Assembly (NCBI GenBank): GCA_900468535.1
Contig: UBTY01000009.1
Location: 248,001-312,000 of the forward strand
Length of the DNA stretch: 64,000 nt
Source of the DNA: Hyphomicrobiales bacterium
GTDB taxonomy: Bacteria > Pseudomonadota > Alphaproteobacteria > Rhizobiales > Rhizobiaceae
Direction of reading: 5' to 3'
Shown: positions 8,134 to 15,564 of the stretch, one piece after another
How positions within the stretch are numbered: position 1 is the first letter of the stretch
How the letters are laid out: each line of letters begins with the position of its first letter
Translations under genes and position numbers: made by a program
The notes under the pieces: model-generated
Databases searched by the model: none
What the model saw: only the letters and a program-made list of their open reading frames with translations
What the model was told of the DNA's origin: nothing

Positions 8134-9591
8134 ATGACAATAAGCAATCCGTCGCCCTCGTTGTATAACGAGGACTTGGCGCCCGCTGAGGAGAGGAAGT
8201 GGGGCGCGTTCAGCATCTTCAATGTGTGGACATCAGACGTTCACAGCCTATGGGGCTATTATCTGGCCGCCAGCCTTTTCCTGCTGTGCGGCAGCTTCAT
8301 CAACTTCGTGATCGCCATCGGCATCGGCTCGCTGGTCATCTTCTTCCTGATGAGCCTTGTCGGCAATGCCGGGGTGAAGACGGGCGTGCCGTTCCCAGTT
8401 CTCGCCCGTGCCTCCTTCGGCACGTTTGGCGCCAACGCTCCGGCTCTCGTACGCGCCGTCGTTGCCTGCTTCTGGTATGGCGCGCAGACCGCTGCGGCTT
8501 CGGGCGCCATCGTGGCGCTTCTCATCCGCAACGACAGCATTCTCGCCTTCCACCAGAACAGCCACATGCTTGGTCATTCCACGCTTGAGGTGATCTGCTA
8601 CGTCATCATTTGGGCGCTGCAGCTTCTGATCATTCAGCGCGGCATGGAAACGGTGCGCAAGTTCCAGGATCTGGCCGGTCCCGCCGTCTGGATCATGATG
8701 CTGGTTCTGGCGGTCTATCTCGTCGTCAAGGCCGGGACCTTCTCGTTCGGCAGCGAGATTCCGCGAGACGTCCTGATCGAAAAGACGAAGGACGCGGGCA
8801 TTTCCTACGAGCCTGGCTCGTTCCCGGCCCTTGCGGCGGTCGCGGCGACCTGGATCACCTACTTTGCGGCTCTCTATCTGAACTTCTGCGATTTCTCGCG
8901 CTACGCCAAGGACACCAAGACGCTGCGCACCGGCAATCTCTGGGGCCTGCCGATCAACCTGCTCGCGTTCTGCCTCGTCGCAGGCGTGACGACGACCGCT
9001 GCATTCACCGTCTACGGTGAAGTCTTGCTGCATCCGGAAGCGATCTCGGCAAAATTCGATAGCTGGTTCCTGGCGTTGCTTGCTGCCTTGACCTTCGCAG
9101 TCGCAACGCTCGGCATCAACGTAGTGGCAAACTTCGTTTCGCCGGCCTTCGACTTCTCGAATGTCTTCCCCCGGCAGATCAGCTTCAAGCGGGGCGGTTA
9201 TATAGCAGCCCTGATCGCGCTGGTGCTCTATCCGTTTGCCCCATGGGAAACGGGTGCGGCCCATTTCGTCAACTTCATCGGTTCGACGATGGGCCCGATC
9301 TTCGGGATCATGATGGTTGACTACTATCTGATCCGGAAAGACGAGCTGAATGTCGCAGACCTATATCAGGAGAATGGCGAGTTCCGCTTCCAGAACGGCT
9401 GGCACGGCAATGCCTTCATCGCATTAGTCATCGGCGCGCTGTTCTCGTCGATCCTGCCGACCTTCACGTTGATCCTGCCGGAATGGTGGGGGACCTATGG
9501 ATGGTTCTTCGGTGTCGGTATCGGCGGTGCTGTCTATTACGTGCTGCGGATGAGCGCACGCGGTTCGGCCATTGGCGCCGCGTCCCGATAG
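8134..9591 (+). CDS. NCS1-family nucleobase/cytosine-type permease
   Basis: A 485-residue inner-membrane transporter of the nucleobase:cation symporter-1 family, with about 12 hydrophobic segments. The N-terminal sequence FSIFNVWTSDVHSLWGYYLA and the helix GVPFPVLARASFG are typical of the family (uracil, allantoin, hydantoin and cytosine permeases). The start is well supported by GGAGGGG. It is a single gene with its own terminators and no adjacent catabolic enzyme, so the substrate is unknown. It lies on the opposite strand inside what is usually a contiguous trmD-rplS operon, which suggests insertion of a transported gene. Confidence 0.9.
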   Translation: MTISNPSPSLYNEDLAPAEERKWGAFSIFNVWTSDVHSLWGYYLAASLFLLCGSFINFVIAIGIGSLVIFFLMSLVGNAGVKTGVPFPVLARASFGTFGANAPALVRAVVACFWYGAQTAAASGAIVALLIRNDSILAFHQNSHMLGHSTLEVICYVIIWALQLLIIQRGMETVRKFQDLAGPAVWIMMLVLAVYLVVKAGTFSFGSEIPRDVLIEKTKDAGISYEPGSFPALAAVAATWITYFAALYLNFCDFSRYAKDTKTLRTGNLWGLPINLLAFCLVAGVTTTAAFTVYGEVLLHPEAISAKFDSWFLALLAALTFAVATLGINVVANFVSPAFDFSNVFPRQISFKRGGYIAALIALVLYPFAPWETGAAHFVNFIGSTMGPIFGIMMVDYYLIRKDELNVADLYQENGEFRFQNGWHGNAFIALVIGALFSSILPTFTLILPEWWGTYGWFFGVGIGGAVYYVLRMSARGSAIGAASR

Positions 9592-9595
9592 CGAG

Positions 9596-9626
9596 ATGCC
9601 CGGCTTCTGCCGGGCATTCTTTCTTC
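9596..9626 (+). terminator. Intrinsic terminator of the NCS1 permease gene
   Basis: ATGCCCGGC and GCCGGGCAT arms, TTCT loop, followed by TCTTTCTTC. It begins four bases after the stop codon. Confidence 0.85.
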
Positions 9627-9655
9627 GCCGCCGTCATCTAGACGGCGGCGTTTCT
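9626..9655 (+). terminator. Second hairpin between convergent genes
   Basis: Perfect 10-bp arms CGCCGCCGTC and GACGGCGGCG, loop ATCTA, followed by TTTCT on the plus strand. It abuts the stop codon of the convergent methyltransferase gene and probably insulates the two transcripts. Confidence 0.7.
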
Positions 9656-10458
9656 CAGCCTAGCACAACGCCACGACATGCCCAGGCGACGGAGGCAAAG
9701 GAGCGCGGTCCGTCCGGCCTGCCCGCCTCGTAGGCGCCACGCACTGCCGATTTCAGGCGCTCCCGCAGCCCTGCCTCGAGATTAGCGACATATTGGCCGA
9801 GCGGTCCGTCTCCGCCGGCAAAAGGCATCCAGTAATCGTCGAAGGACTGGTAATCCATTCGGATCAGCAGCGAGGTCTGCTCGACCGAGACCAGTCCCTG
9901 GTTGATGAAGCTGTTCTTCATCTCGTCGGGCGCGGTCATCGGCCGGAAGCAATAGTTGCGCCGGAAGTCGTGGCTGTTTTCATCGAGCATGGCAGCCGTA
10001 TCCAGCAGCATCCGCATCCCGGGCATGCCACCCATATGATCCCATGTGGCGGCTGCCACGCCGCCGCCCGGCCGCACCACGCGGCTCATCTCGGCAATGG
10101 CTTTGTCAGGGTCGGAGACGAAGTGCAGGACCAGCAGAGAAAGCGCGCGGTCGAAACTGTGATCTTCGAAGGGCAGCGCCATCGCATCGCCCTGCCGAAC
10201 GCTGATGCGCGGATCGGTATTGGCGCGGGCGACATCCTCGACGAAGATGGGCGAATAGTCGATCGCGACGACTTCCCTGACGTTCGCCGCCTGCGGCAGG
10301 AAGAAGGTCAGGCTGCCATTACCGCAGCCCACGTCCAGAACGCGCTCACCGTCCGAAAGCCCTGCGAAATCGACGAAGAGCGGAGCCAGCCGCTTGCTCC
10401 AGCGGCCCATAAGCTGCTCGTATCCTCCTGCACTGCGGACATTGAAGCTCGACGCCAT
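9655..10458 (-). CDS. Class I SAM-dependent methyltransferase
   Basis: A 267-residue soluble methyltransferase. The SAM-binding motif I is VLDVGCGNGSLTF, followed by an acidic end of strand 2 (VVAIDYSP), GDAMALPFEDHSFDRALSLLVLHFV as motifs II-III, and EMSRVVRPGG. This is the Methyltransf_11 layout of UbiE-like enzymes. The start at 10458 has GGGAGG upstream; a longer frame to 10542 is less likely. It follows trmD by 97 bp on the same strand and may be read from that operon. Substrate unknown. Confidence 0.88.
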   Translation of the reverse strand: MASSFNVRSAGGYEQLMGRWSKRLAPLFVDFAGLSDGERVLDVGCGNGSLTFFLPQAANVREVVAIDYSPIFVEDVARANTDPRISVRQGDAMALPFEDHSFDRALSLLVLHFVSDPDKAIAEMSRVVRPGGGVAAATWDHMGGMPGMRMLLDTAAMLDENSHDFRRNYCFRPMTAPDEMKNSFINQGLVSVEQTSLLIRMDYQSFDDYWMPFAGGDGPLGQYVANLEAGLRERLKSAVRGAYEAGRPDGPRSFASVAWACRGVVLG

Positions 10459-10555
10459 GGCAGCCTCCCTGTGCGGAGGGCTGAAAATAGACCCGGTGAG
10501 AGAGTGTCGCAAGAGGCACGGTGGCCTCCGCCCCGACGCCAAAGGCCTGGGAACG

Positions 10556-11236
10556 CTAGTCCTCGAGCAGATCCGGACGGCGTTCGCGGGTCAGCTTCAG
10601 CGCCTGCTCGCGGCGCCATTTGTCGATGGCGCCGTGGTTGCCGGAGGTGAGGATGGCGGGAATATCGCGGCCTTCCCACTCCTGCGGGCGGGTATAGTGC
10701 GGGTGCTCCAGCAGCCCGCCCTCGAAGCTTTCGTGCAGTCCGGAAAGGTCATTCCCCATGACACCGGGCAGTATGCGCACAATTGCGTCGAGCACAGTCA
10801 GAGCCGCCGGTTCGCCGCCCGAAAGCACGTAGTCGCCGATCGAGACTTCTTCCAGTTCACGTGCGTCGATGACGCGTTGATCGACACCCTCGAAGCGACC
10901 GCAGACGATAATGACGCCGTCGCCGGACGCCAGTTCGCGCACGCGCTCCTGCGTTAGCGGCTTGCCGCGCGGGCTCATCAGCAGGCGAGGGCGGCTGTCG
11001 TTTTCCGAAACGGTATCGATGGCGCGAGCGAGCACGTCGGGTTTCAGCACCATGCCGGCGCCGCCGCCGGCGGGCGTATCGTCGACCGTGCGGTGCTTGT
11101 CGGTGGCGAAATCACGGATCTGCAACGTGTCGAGCGCCCACTGGCCGCGTTCCATCGCCTTGCCGGCAAGAGAATAGCCGAGGTGGCCCGGAAACATTTC
11201 CGGGTAAAGCGTCAGCACCGTTGCCCGGAATGCCAT
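10556..11236 (-). CDS. trmD: tRNA (guanine-N1)-methyltransferase
   Basis: A SPOUT-fold enzyme that methylates G37 of tRNAs reading CNN codons, preventing +1 frameshifting. Landmarks are the N-terminal [28 protein letters not shown], the knot region [11 protein letters not shown] and [15 protein letters not shown], and [15 protein letters not shown] start it at the ATG at 11236 (226 residues). An in-frame GTG at 11248, overlapping the rimM stop by four bases, would add four residues and is possible. It lies directly downstream of rimM in the ribosome-maturation operon. Confidence 0.96.
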   Translation of the reverse strand: MAFRATVLTLYPEMFPGHLGYSLAGKAMERGQWALDTLQIRDFATDKHRTVDDTPAGGGAGMVLKPDVLARAIDTVSENDSRPRLLMSPRGKPLTQERVRELASGDGVIIVCGRFEGVDQRVIDARELEEVSIGDYVLSGGEPAALTVLDAIVRILPGVMGNDLSGLHESFEGGLLEHPHYTRPQEWEGRDIPAILTSGNHGAIDKWRREQALKLTRERRPDLLED

Positions 11237-11244
11237 CGCGTCGC

Positions 11245-11814
11245 TCACTTCTTCTTTTTCGGCGTATCTGGCGTAAATTTCGCGCTGTCATCCTCGCTGT
11301 CGACGAGGCCGGCTGCCAGGGGATCGATGGTGATCCTGCCGCCTTCGAGGTCGATATCGAGCACCGAGGCTTCCGAGAAGGGGATGAGCACCGGGCGTTT
11401 GCCGGGACCCTTCAATTCCAGAAGATCGCCGGCGCCGAAATCGAAAACGCCGGTCACGGTGCCATAGCTGACGCCTTGGTCGTCGAGTGCTTCCAGGCCT
11501 TCGAGATCGGCGTAGAAGAACTCGTCTTCCTCCAACTCCTCGTCCGGCAGGTTGTCGCGCTCGATATAGAGCTCCAGCCCGTTCAGTGCTTCGGCAGCAT
11601 CGCGGTCGTTGACGCCGCGGAAGCGGACGACGACGACGTTCTTCATTTCCCGGATATCGAGAACTTCGAAGGTGCGCCCATCCATGCTGTGCAGCTTGCC
11701 GTAGTCACCGAGCGCGGTCGGGTCGGCTGTATAGGCCTTGGCGCGCACTTCGCCGCGAAGGCCCTGGGCGCCACCGATCGTTGCCATCAGAACGGGATTT
11801 TCAAGCTTTGTCAT
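11245..11814 (-). CDS. rimM: 16S rRNA processing protein RimM
   Basis: A 189-residue ribosome maturation factor that binds S19 and helps mature the 3' domain of the 30S subunit. The N-terminal RimM domain has the [15 protein letters not shown] motif; the C-terminal PRC-barrel has [18 protein letters not shown] and [17 protein letters not shown]. The chosen ATG at 11814 gives the family's usual length; an upstream frame to 11892 runs through the intergenic hairpin. It is followed by trmD with overlapping or near-overlapping ends. Confidence 0.95.
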   Translation of the reverse strand: MTKLENPVLMATIGGAQGLRGEVRAKAYTADPTALGDYGKLHSMDGRTFEVLDIREMKNVVVVRFRGVNDRDAAEALNGLELYIERDNLPDEELEEDEFFYADLEGLEALDDQGVSYGTVTGVFDFGAGDLLELKGPGKRPVLIPFSEASVLDIDLEGGRITIDPLAAGLVDSEDDSAKFTPDTPKKKK

Positions 11815-11873
11815 GGCGTCCCTAGTGTGAAGCCGGAGGTTTGGTTTCTCATAACCGAAGTGAACAGGAATGG

Positions 11874-11910
11874 AAACGAAAACGGGCGACATGTCGCCAT
11901 GCCGCCCGTT
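11874..11910 (-). terminator. Strong hairpin with GCGA loop between rpsP and rimM
   Basis: On the minus strand, two 13-base arms pair continuously (one G-U) around a GCGA tetraloop, followed by TTCGTTT. It starts 20 bp after the rpsP stop codon. It looks like a partial terminator or processing barrier that lets rpsP be expressed more than rimM and trmD. Confidence 0.75.
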
Positions 11911-11930
11911 CGATAGGGGAAAGTCCCCGA

Positions 11931-12299
11931 TTATTCCGCGGAAGCAGCAGCTTCGGCAGCGTCAGCGGCCTTCTGAGCCTTTTCAGCAGCGCGCTCCTGA
12001 GCCTTCTTGCCCGGCTTTGCCTTTTCCGGGTTGCTCTTGGCGTCGCGCTTTGCGAGGCCGGCTTCGTTCAGGAAGCGCAGAACGCGGTCGGTCGGCTGTG
12101 CGCCCTGGTCGAGCCAATGCTTGATGCGGTCAGCGTCGAGCTTGACGCGGGCATCGTTGTCCTTGGCCAGCATCGGGTTCCAGGAACCGAGGTTCTCGAG
12201 GAAGCGGCCATCGCGCGGCGAACGGGCGTCAGCGAGAACGATGTGGTAGTACGGGCGCTTCTTGGAACCACCGCGTGCGAGACGAATTTTCAGTGCCAT
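11931..12299 (-). CDS. rpsP: 30S ribosomal protein S16
   Basis: A 122-residue S16, needed for early 30S assembly. The N-terminus [18 protein letters not shown] is diagnostic, as is [13 protein letters not shown]. The last 40 or so residues are a Lys/Ala-rich extension common in alphaproteobacteria. The start at 12299 is fixed by this conserved N-terminus. The gene follows the chorismate mutase gene by about 50 bp and precedes rimM, with a strong hairpin between. Confidence 0.97.
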   Translation of the reverse strand: MALKIRLARGGSKKRPYYHIVLADARSPRDGRFLENLGSWNPMLAKDNDARVKLDADRIKHWLDQGAQPTDRVLRFLNEAGLAKRDAKSNPEKAKPGKKAQERAAEKAQKAADAAEAAASAE

Positions 12300-12348
12300 T
12301 TTCTTTACTCCTTGGACTTTTCTGGACCGCCTGATCGGGCGGTATGGT

Positions 12349-12669
12349 TCATTTTGCTGCGGCGCCGTTTTCGGCGTGGTCTGCAGCGATCTGCTCATGA
12401 TGCCGGATGACTTCCTTGATGATGAAGTTCAGGAACTTCTCGGCGAAATCCGGATCCAGATTGGCATCCTTCGCCAGATGGCGGAGGCGTTCGATCTGGT
12501 ATTCTTCGCGCGCCGGATCAGCCGGCGGCAACTTGTACTTGGCCTTGAGAACGCCGACCTCTTTGGTGCAGCGGAACCTTTCAGCCAGGATATGGACCAG
12601 CGCCGCGTCGATGTTGTCGATCGACTGGCGATAGTTCGAAAGCTGGGCTTTGATTTCAGGATCAATCAT
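12349..12669 (-). CDS. Chorismate mutase, AroQ type
   Basis: A 106-residue all-helical enzyme that converts chorismate to prephenate, the branch point toward phenylalanine and tyrosine. Key features are the N-terminal helix with R14 ([20 protein letters not shown]), the K-rich helix [25 protein letters not shown], and the C-terminal helix [14 protein letters not shown]. It is a stand-alone domain, not fused to prephenate dehydratase. Its position between ffh and rpsP is a conserved alphaproteobacterial arrangement; only 16 bp separate it from ffh. Confidence 0.92.
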   Translation of the reverse strand: MIDPEIKAQLSNYRQSIDNIDAALVHILAERFRCTKEVGVLKAKYKLPPADPAREEYQIERLRHLAKDANLDPDFAEKFLNFIIKEVIRHHEQIAADHAENGAAAK

Positions 12670-12685
12670 CTTCTACGCGACCCCT

Positions 12686-14254
12686 TCACTTCTTCTTGGG
12701 CAGGCCCGGAAGGCCTGGGAAACCACCGCCAAGGCCCGGCAGCTTGGCGCCGCCCAGACCCGGCAAACCGCCGCTGCCAAGACCGGGCAGCCCGCCGCCC
12801 GGCTTTCCTAGACCGGCAGCTTCAGCCTGCTTCTGGAGCGCTTCGAGCTGCTTGGGGTCGATGTTCGAAAGATCAGGCATGCCGCCGCCGAGGCCACCAA
12901 GGCCCATCTTGCCGGCAAGGCCGCCCATCATCTGCTTCATCAGGCCGCCCTTGCCCTTGCCGCCCATCATCTTCATCATGTCCGCCATCTGGCGGTGCAT
13001 TTTCAGAAGCTTGTTGATCTCGGCGGCATCGGTGCCGGAGCCTGCGGCAATGCGCTTCTTGCGCGAATGCTTGAGCATATCAGGGTTGGCGCGCTCGGCC
13101 TTGGTCATCGAACCGATGATGGCGAGCTGGCGGCCGAACAGGCTGTCGTTCAGGCCCGCGGACGCCATCTTGTCCTTCATCCCGGCCATGCCGGGCATCA
13201 TCGACATGATGCCGCCCATGCCGCCCATCTTCTGCATCTGGCGCAGCTGATCGGCGAGGTCGTTCAGGTCGAACTTGCCCTTGGCCATCTTGGCGGCCAT
13301 GGCAGCCGCCTTTTCGGCGTCGATGTTTTCGGCGGCGCGCTCGACGAGGCTGACGATGTCGCCCATACCGAGGATGCGGTCCGCGATACGGCGCGGGTGG
13401 AACTCTTCGAGTTCGCCCATGCGCTCGCCGACACCGATGAGCTTGATCGGCTTGCCGGTAACGGCGCGCATCGACAGCGCAGCACCACCACGACCGTCGC
13501 CGTCCATGCGGGTGAGCACGAGGCCGGTGATGCCGACGCGTTCGTCGAAGTTGCGGGCGAGATTGACGGCGTCCTGACCGGTCAAGCTGTCGGCGACCAG
13601 CAGGATTTCATGCGGGTTCGACTTCTTCTTGATGTCGGCCATTTCGACCATCAAGGGCTCGTCGATATGCGTGCGGCCGGCGGTGTCGAGGATGACGACG
13701 TCATGGCCGCCGAGCTTGGCGGCCTGAACGGCGCGCGCCGCGATATCGGTCGGCGACTGGCCTGCGATCACAGGCAGCGTGTCGACATTGGTCTGGACGC
13801 CGAGCTGGCGCAGCTGCTCCTGGGCGGCCGGGCGTCGCGTATCGAGCGACGCCATCAGCACCTTCTTCTTCTCGCGGTCGGTAAGCCGCTTGGCGATCTT
13901 CGCCGAGGTCGTCGTCTTGCCGGATCCCTGCAGGCCGACCATCATGATGACGACGGGGGCGGCCGCATGCAGGTCGACGCCCACGCCTTCGCCGCCGAGC
14001 ATCTCGATCAGCTCGTCATGGACGATCTTGACGACCATCTGGCCGGGCTTGATCGACTTCAGGATCTCGGCGCCGACGGCCTTTTCACGGACGCGATCTG
14101 TGAAGCCGCGCACCACGTCGAGCGCGACGTCGGCCTCCAGAAGCGCACGGCGAACCTCGCGCAGCGCTGCGGAAACATCGGCTTCCGAAAGCGCGCCACG
14201 GCCTGTCAGTCCATTCAGGATGGATCCAAGACGGTCCTGGAGGTTCTCAAACAT
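12686..14254 (-). CDS. ffh: Signal recognition particle protein Ffh
   Basis: A 522-residue SRP GTPase that binds signal sequences and 4.5S RNA and docks with FtsY at the membrane. The N domain begins MFENLQDRLGSILNGLTG; the G domain has GLQGSGKTTTSAKIA (around residue 107), DTAGRTHID and LTRMDGDGRGG; the M domain is methionine-rich with the RNA-binding HSRKKRIAAGSG segment. The tail after the M domain is Gly/Pro/Leu-rich. The start at 14254 matches the family; a longer frame to 14470 crosses the leader. It heads the operon that continues with chorismate mutase, rpsP, rimM and trmD. Its receptor, ftsY, is about 5.7 kb away. Confidence 0.97.
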   Translation of the reverse strand: MFENLQDRLGSILNGLTGRGALSEADVSAALREVRRALLEADVALDVVRGFTDRVREKAVGAEILKSIKPGQMVVKIVHDELIEMLGGEGVGVDLHAAAPVVIMMVGLQGSGKTTTSAKIAKRLTDREKKKVLMASLDTRRPAAQEQLRQLGVQTNVDTLPVIAGQSPTDIAARAVQAAKLGGHDVVILDTAGRTHIDEPLMVEMADIKKKSNPHEILLVADSLTGQDAVNLARNFDERVGITGLVLTRMDGDGRGGAALSMRAVTGKPIKLIGVGERMGELEEFHPRRIADRILGMGDIVSLVERAAENIDAEKAAAMAAKMAKGKFDLNDLADQLRQMQKMGGMGGIMSMMPGMAGMKDKMASAGLNDSLFGRQLAIIGSMTKAERANPDMLKHSRKKRIAAGSGTDAAEINKLLKMHRQMADMMKMMGGKGKGGLMKQMMGGLAGKMGLGGLGGGMPDLSNIDPKQLEALQKQAEAAGLGKPGGGLPGLGSGGLPGLGGAKLPGLGGGFPGLPGLPKKK

Positions 14255-14559
14255 CGGCTCTTCCTTGTGATTTCCGCGATGACGGAAACCTTGTGCTTTT
14301 CCTTGACGAAAACAAGACGCATAGCCAAAAAGCACCCGAGGGCGCATCGCGCTGTCGGGTGTGGACCTCCGGGATCGATTTATACCTTTACGGGTCCCGG
14401 TCGGTGGCTCGAGTCTTGAAGCTCGTCGCAGATTGAGCGGCGGTAAACAGGAAAAACCGCCGCGAGTCAAGGCAAAGCCGAGAAAAGACGGCGTTTCGGC
14501 CTTTCAAAAGCGCCCACTCGATCCCAGATCAGCCTTCCCTTCAACGGAAACGCTCTTGC
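14255..14559. other. 305-bp divergent region between ffh and the metallo-hydrolase gene
   Basis: No gene is visible. On the ffh side a hairpin (CACCCGA and TCGGGTG arms, 14333-14361, with an inner GCGC/GCGC pair) is followed on the minus strand by CTTTTTGG, like an attenuator. A further inverted repeat, GCGGCGGT and ACCGCCGC, lies at 14437-14463. Both flank the likely divergent promoters. Confidence 0.55.
14326..14361 (-). terminator. Terminator-like hairpin in the ffh leader
   Basis: CACCCGA/TCGGGTG arms with an inner GCGC-GAT-GCGC hairpin, then CTTTTTGG on the minus strand, 72 bp before the ffh start codon. No gene upstream on that strand needs terminating, so it may be an attenuator. Confidence 0.5.
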
Positions 14560-15564
14560 ATGTCCACTGCCAAGCGACGCAATCCCTATTATCAGGGTCC
14601 TGTCTCCGATCACTTCGATGGTACGCATTTCTTCAATCCCGATGGCATCGAGCCTCTCGGTTTCAGAGATCTGATGCGATGGCAGTTCGGCGGTGGTCGC
14701 GATCGCTGGCCGAAGTCGGTTCCAAGCCCATTCCAGCCGGCCAAGCCGGATTTGCGTGTCGATGGCGAGGATATCATGGTAACGATGGTCGGCCATGCGA
14801 CCATGCTGATTCAGGTCGCGGGGTTGAATATACTCACGGATCCCGTCTGGTCGGATCGGGCAAGTCCCTTCGCCTTCGCCGGACCCAAGCGCGTCGTTGC
14901 GCCCGGCATTGCGTTCGACGATCTGCCGTCGATCGATCTCGTGCTCGTTTCACATAATCACTACGATCATCTCGACGTTGCGACGCTCCGGAGGCTGCAG
15001 GCGAAACACGGACCGCATGTCGTGACGCCGCTTGGCAACGATACGATCATTCGCCGTGCCGCGCCCACAATACAGGTGACGGCGATGGACTGGGGCGATC
15101 GCATCTCGCTTCAGGGCATCGATATCTACGCGGAGCCTGTTCACCACTGGTCGGCGCGCGGCACCCGGGATCGTCGCATGGCGCTTTGGGCCGCGTTCGT
15201 GCTGTCGACGCCGGCTGGGAATATCTATCACATCGGCGATACCGGCTTTCACGGCGGCGTCAACTATAAGGCCGCGCAGCAAAAGCATGACGGTTTTCGC
15301 CTCGCCATCCTGCCGTTCGGCGCTTACGAGCCGCGCTGGTTCATGAAGGGGCAGCACCAGAACCCGGACGAGGCTGTGCGCGGGATGAAACTTGCAAATG
15401 CTGCCTATGTCGCCGGGCACCATTTCGCTACGTTCCAGCTGACGGACGAGGCGATCGATGCGCCGGTCAAGGCGCTCAACGCGGCAATGGCCGAACACAG
15501 CATCTCGCCTGAACGGTTCCGGCCGCTCAGGGCAGGGGAGGTGTTCGATGTGCCGCTGATATGA
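14560..15564 (+). CDS. MBL-fold metallo-hydrolase, NAPE-PLD/UlaG-like
   Basis: A 334-residue metallo-beta-lactamase-fold hydrolase. The metal-binding motif is SHNHYDHLD (H132, H134, D136, H137), with further ligands expected at the histidine of HIGDTGFHGG and near GHHFATFQL. The segment DPVWSDRASPFAFAGPKR and the start NPYYQGPVSDHFDG are typical of bacterial relatives of N-acylphosphatidylethanolamine phospholipase D. No signal peptide is seen. It is monocistronic and converges on the EF-G-like gene. Substrate unknown. Confidence 0.88.
   Translation: MSTAKRRNPYYQGPVSDHFDGTHFFNPDGIEPLGFRDLMRWQFGGGRDRWPKSVPSPFQPAKPDLRVDGEDIMVTMVGHATMLIQVAGLNILTDPVWSDRASPFAFAGPKRVVAPGIAFDDLPSIDLVLVSHNHYDHLDVATLRRLQAKHGPHVVTPLGNDTIIRRAAPTIQVTAMDWGDRISLQGIDIYAEPVHHWSARGTRDRRMALWAAFVLSTPAGNIYHIGDTGFHGGVNYKAAQQKHDGFRLAILPFGAYEPRWFMKGQHQNPDEAVRGMKLANAAYVAGHHFATFQLTDEAIDAPVKALNAAMAEHSISPERFRPLRAGEVFDVPLI

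Noticed and set aside
11286..11306. CTGTCAT/CTGTCGA repeat inside rimM
   Set aside because: It lies in coding sequence and the repeat period is 12 rather than 11, so it is not a Pho box.
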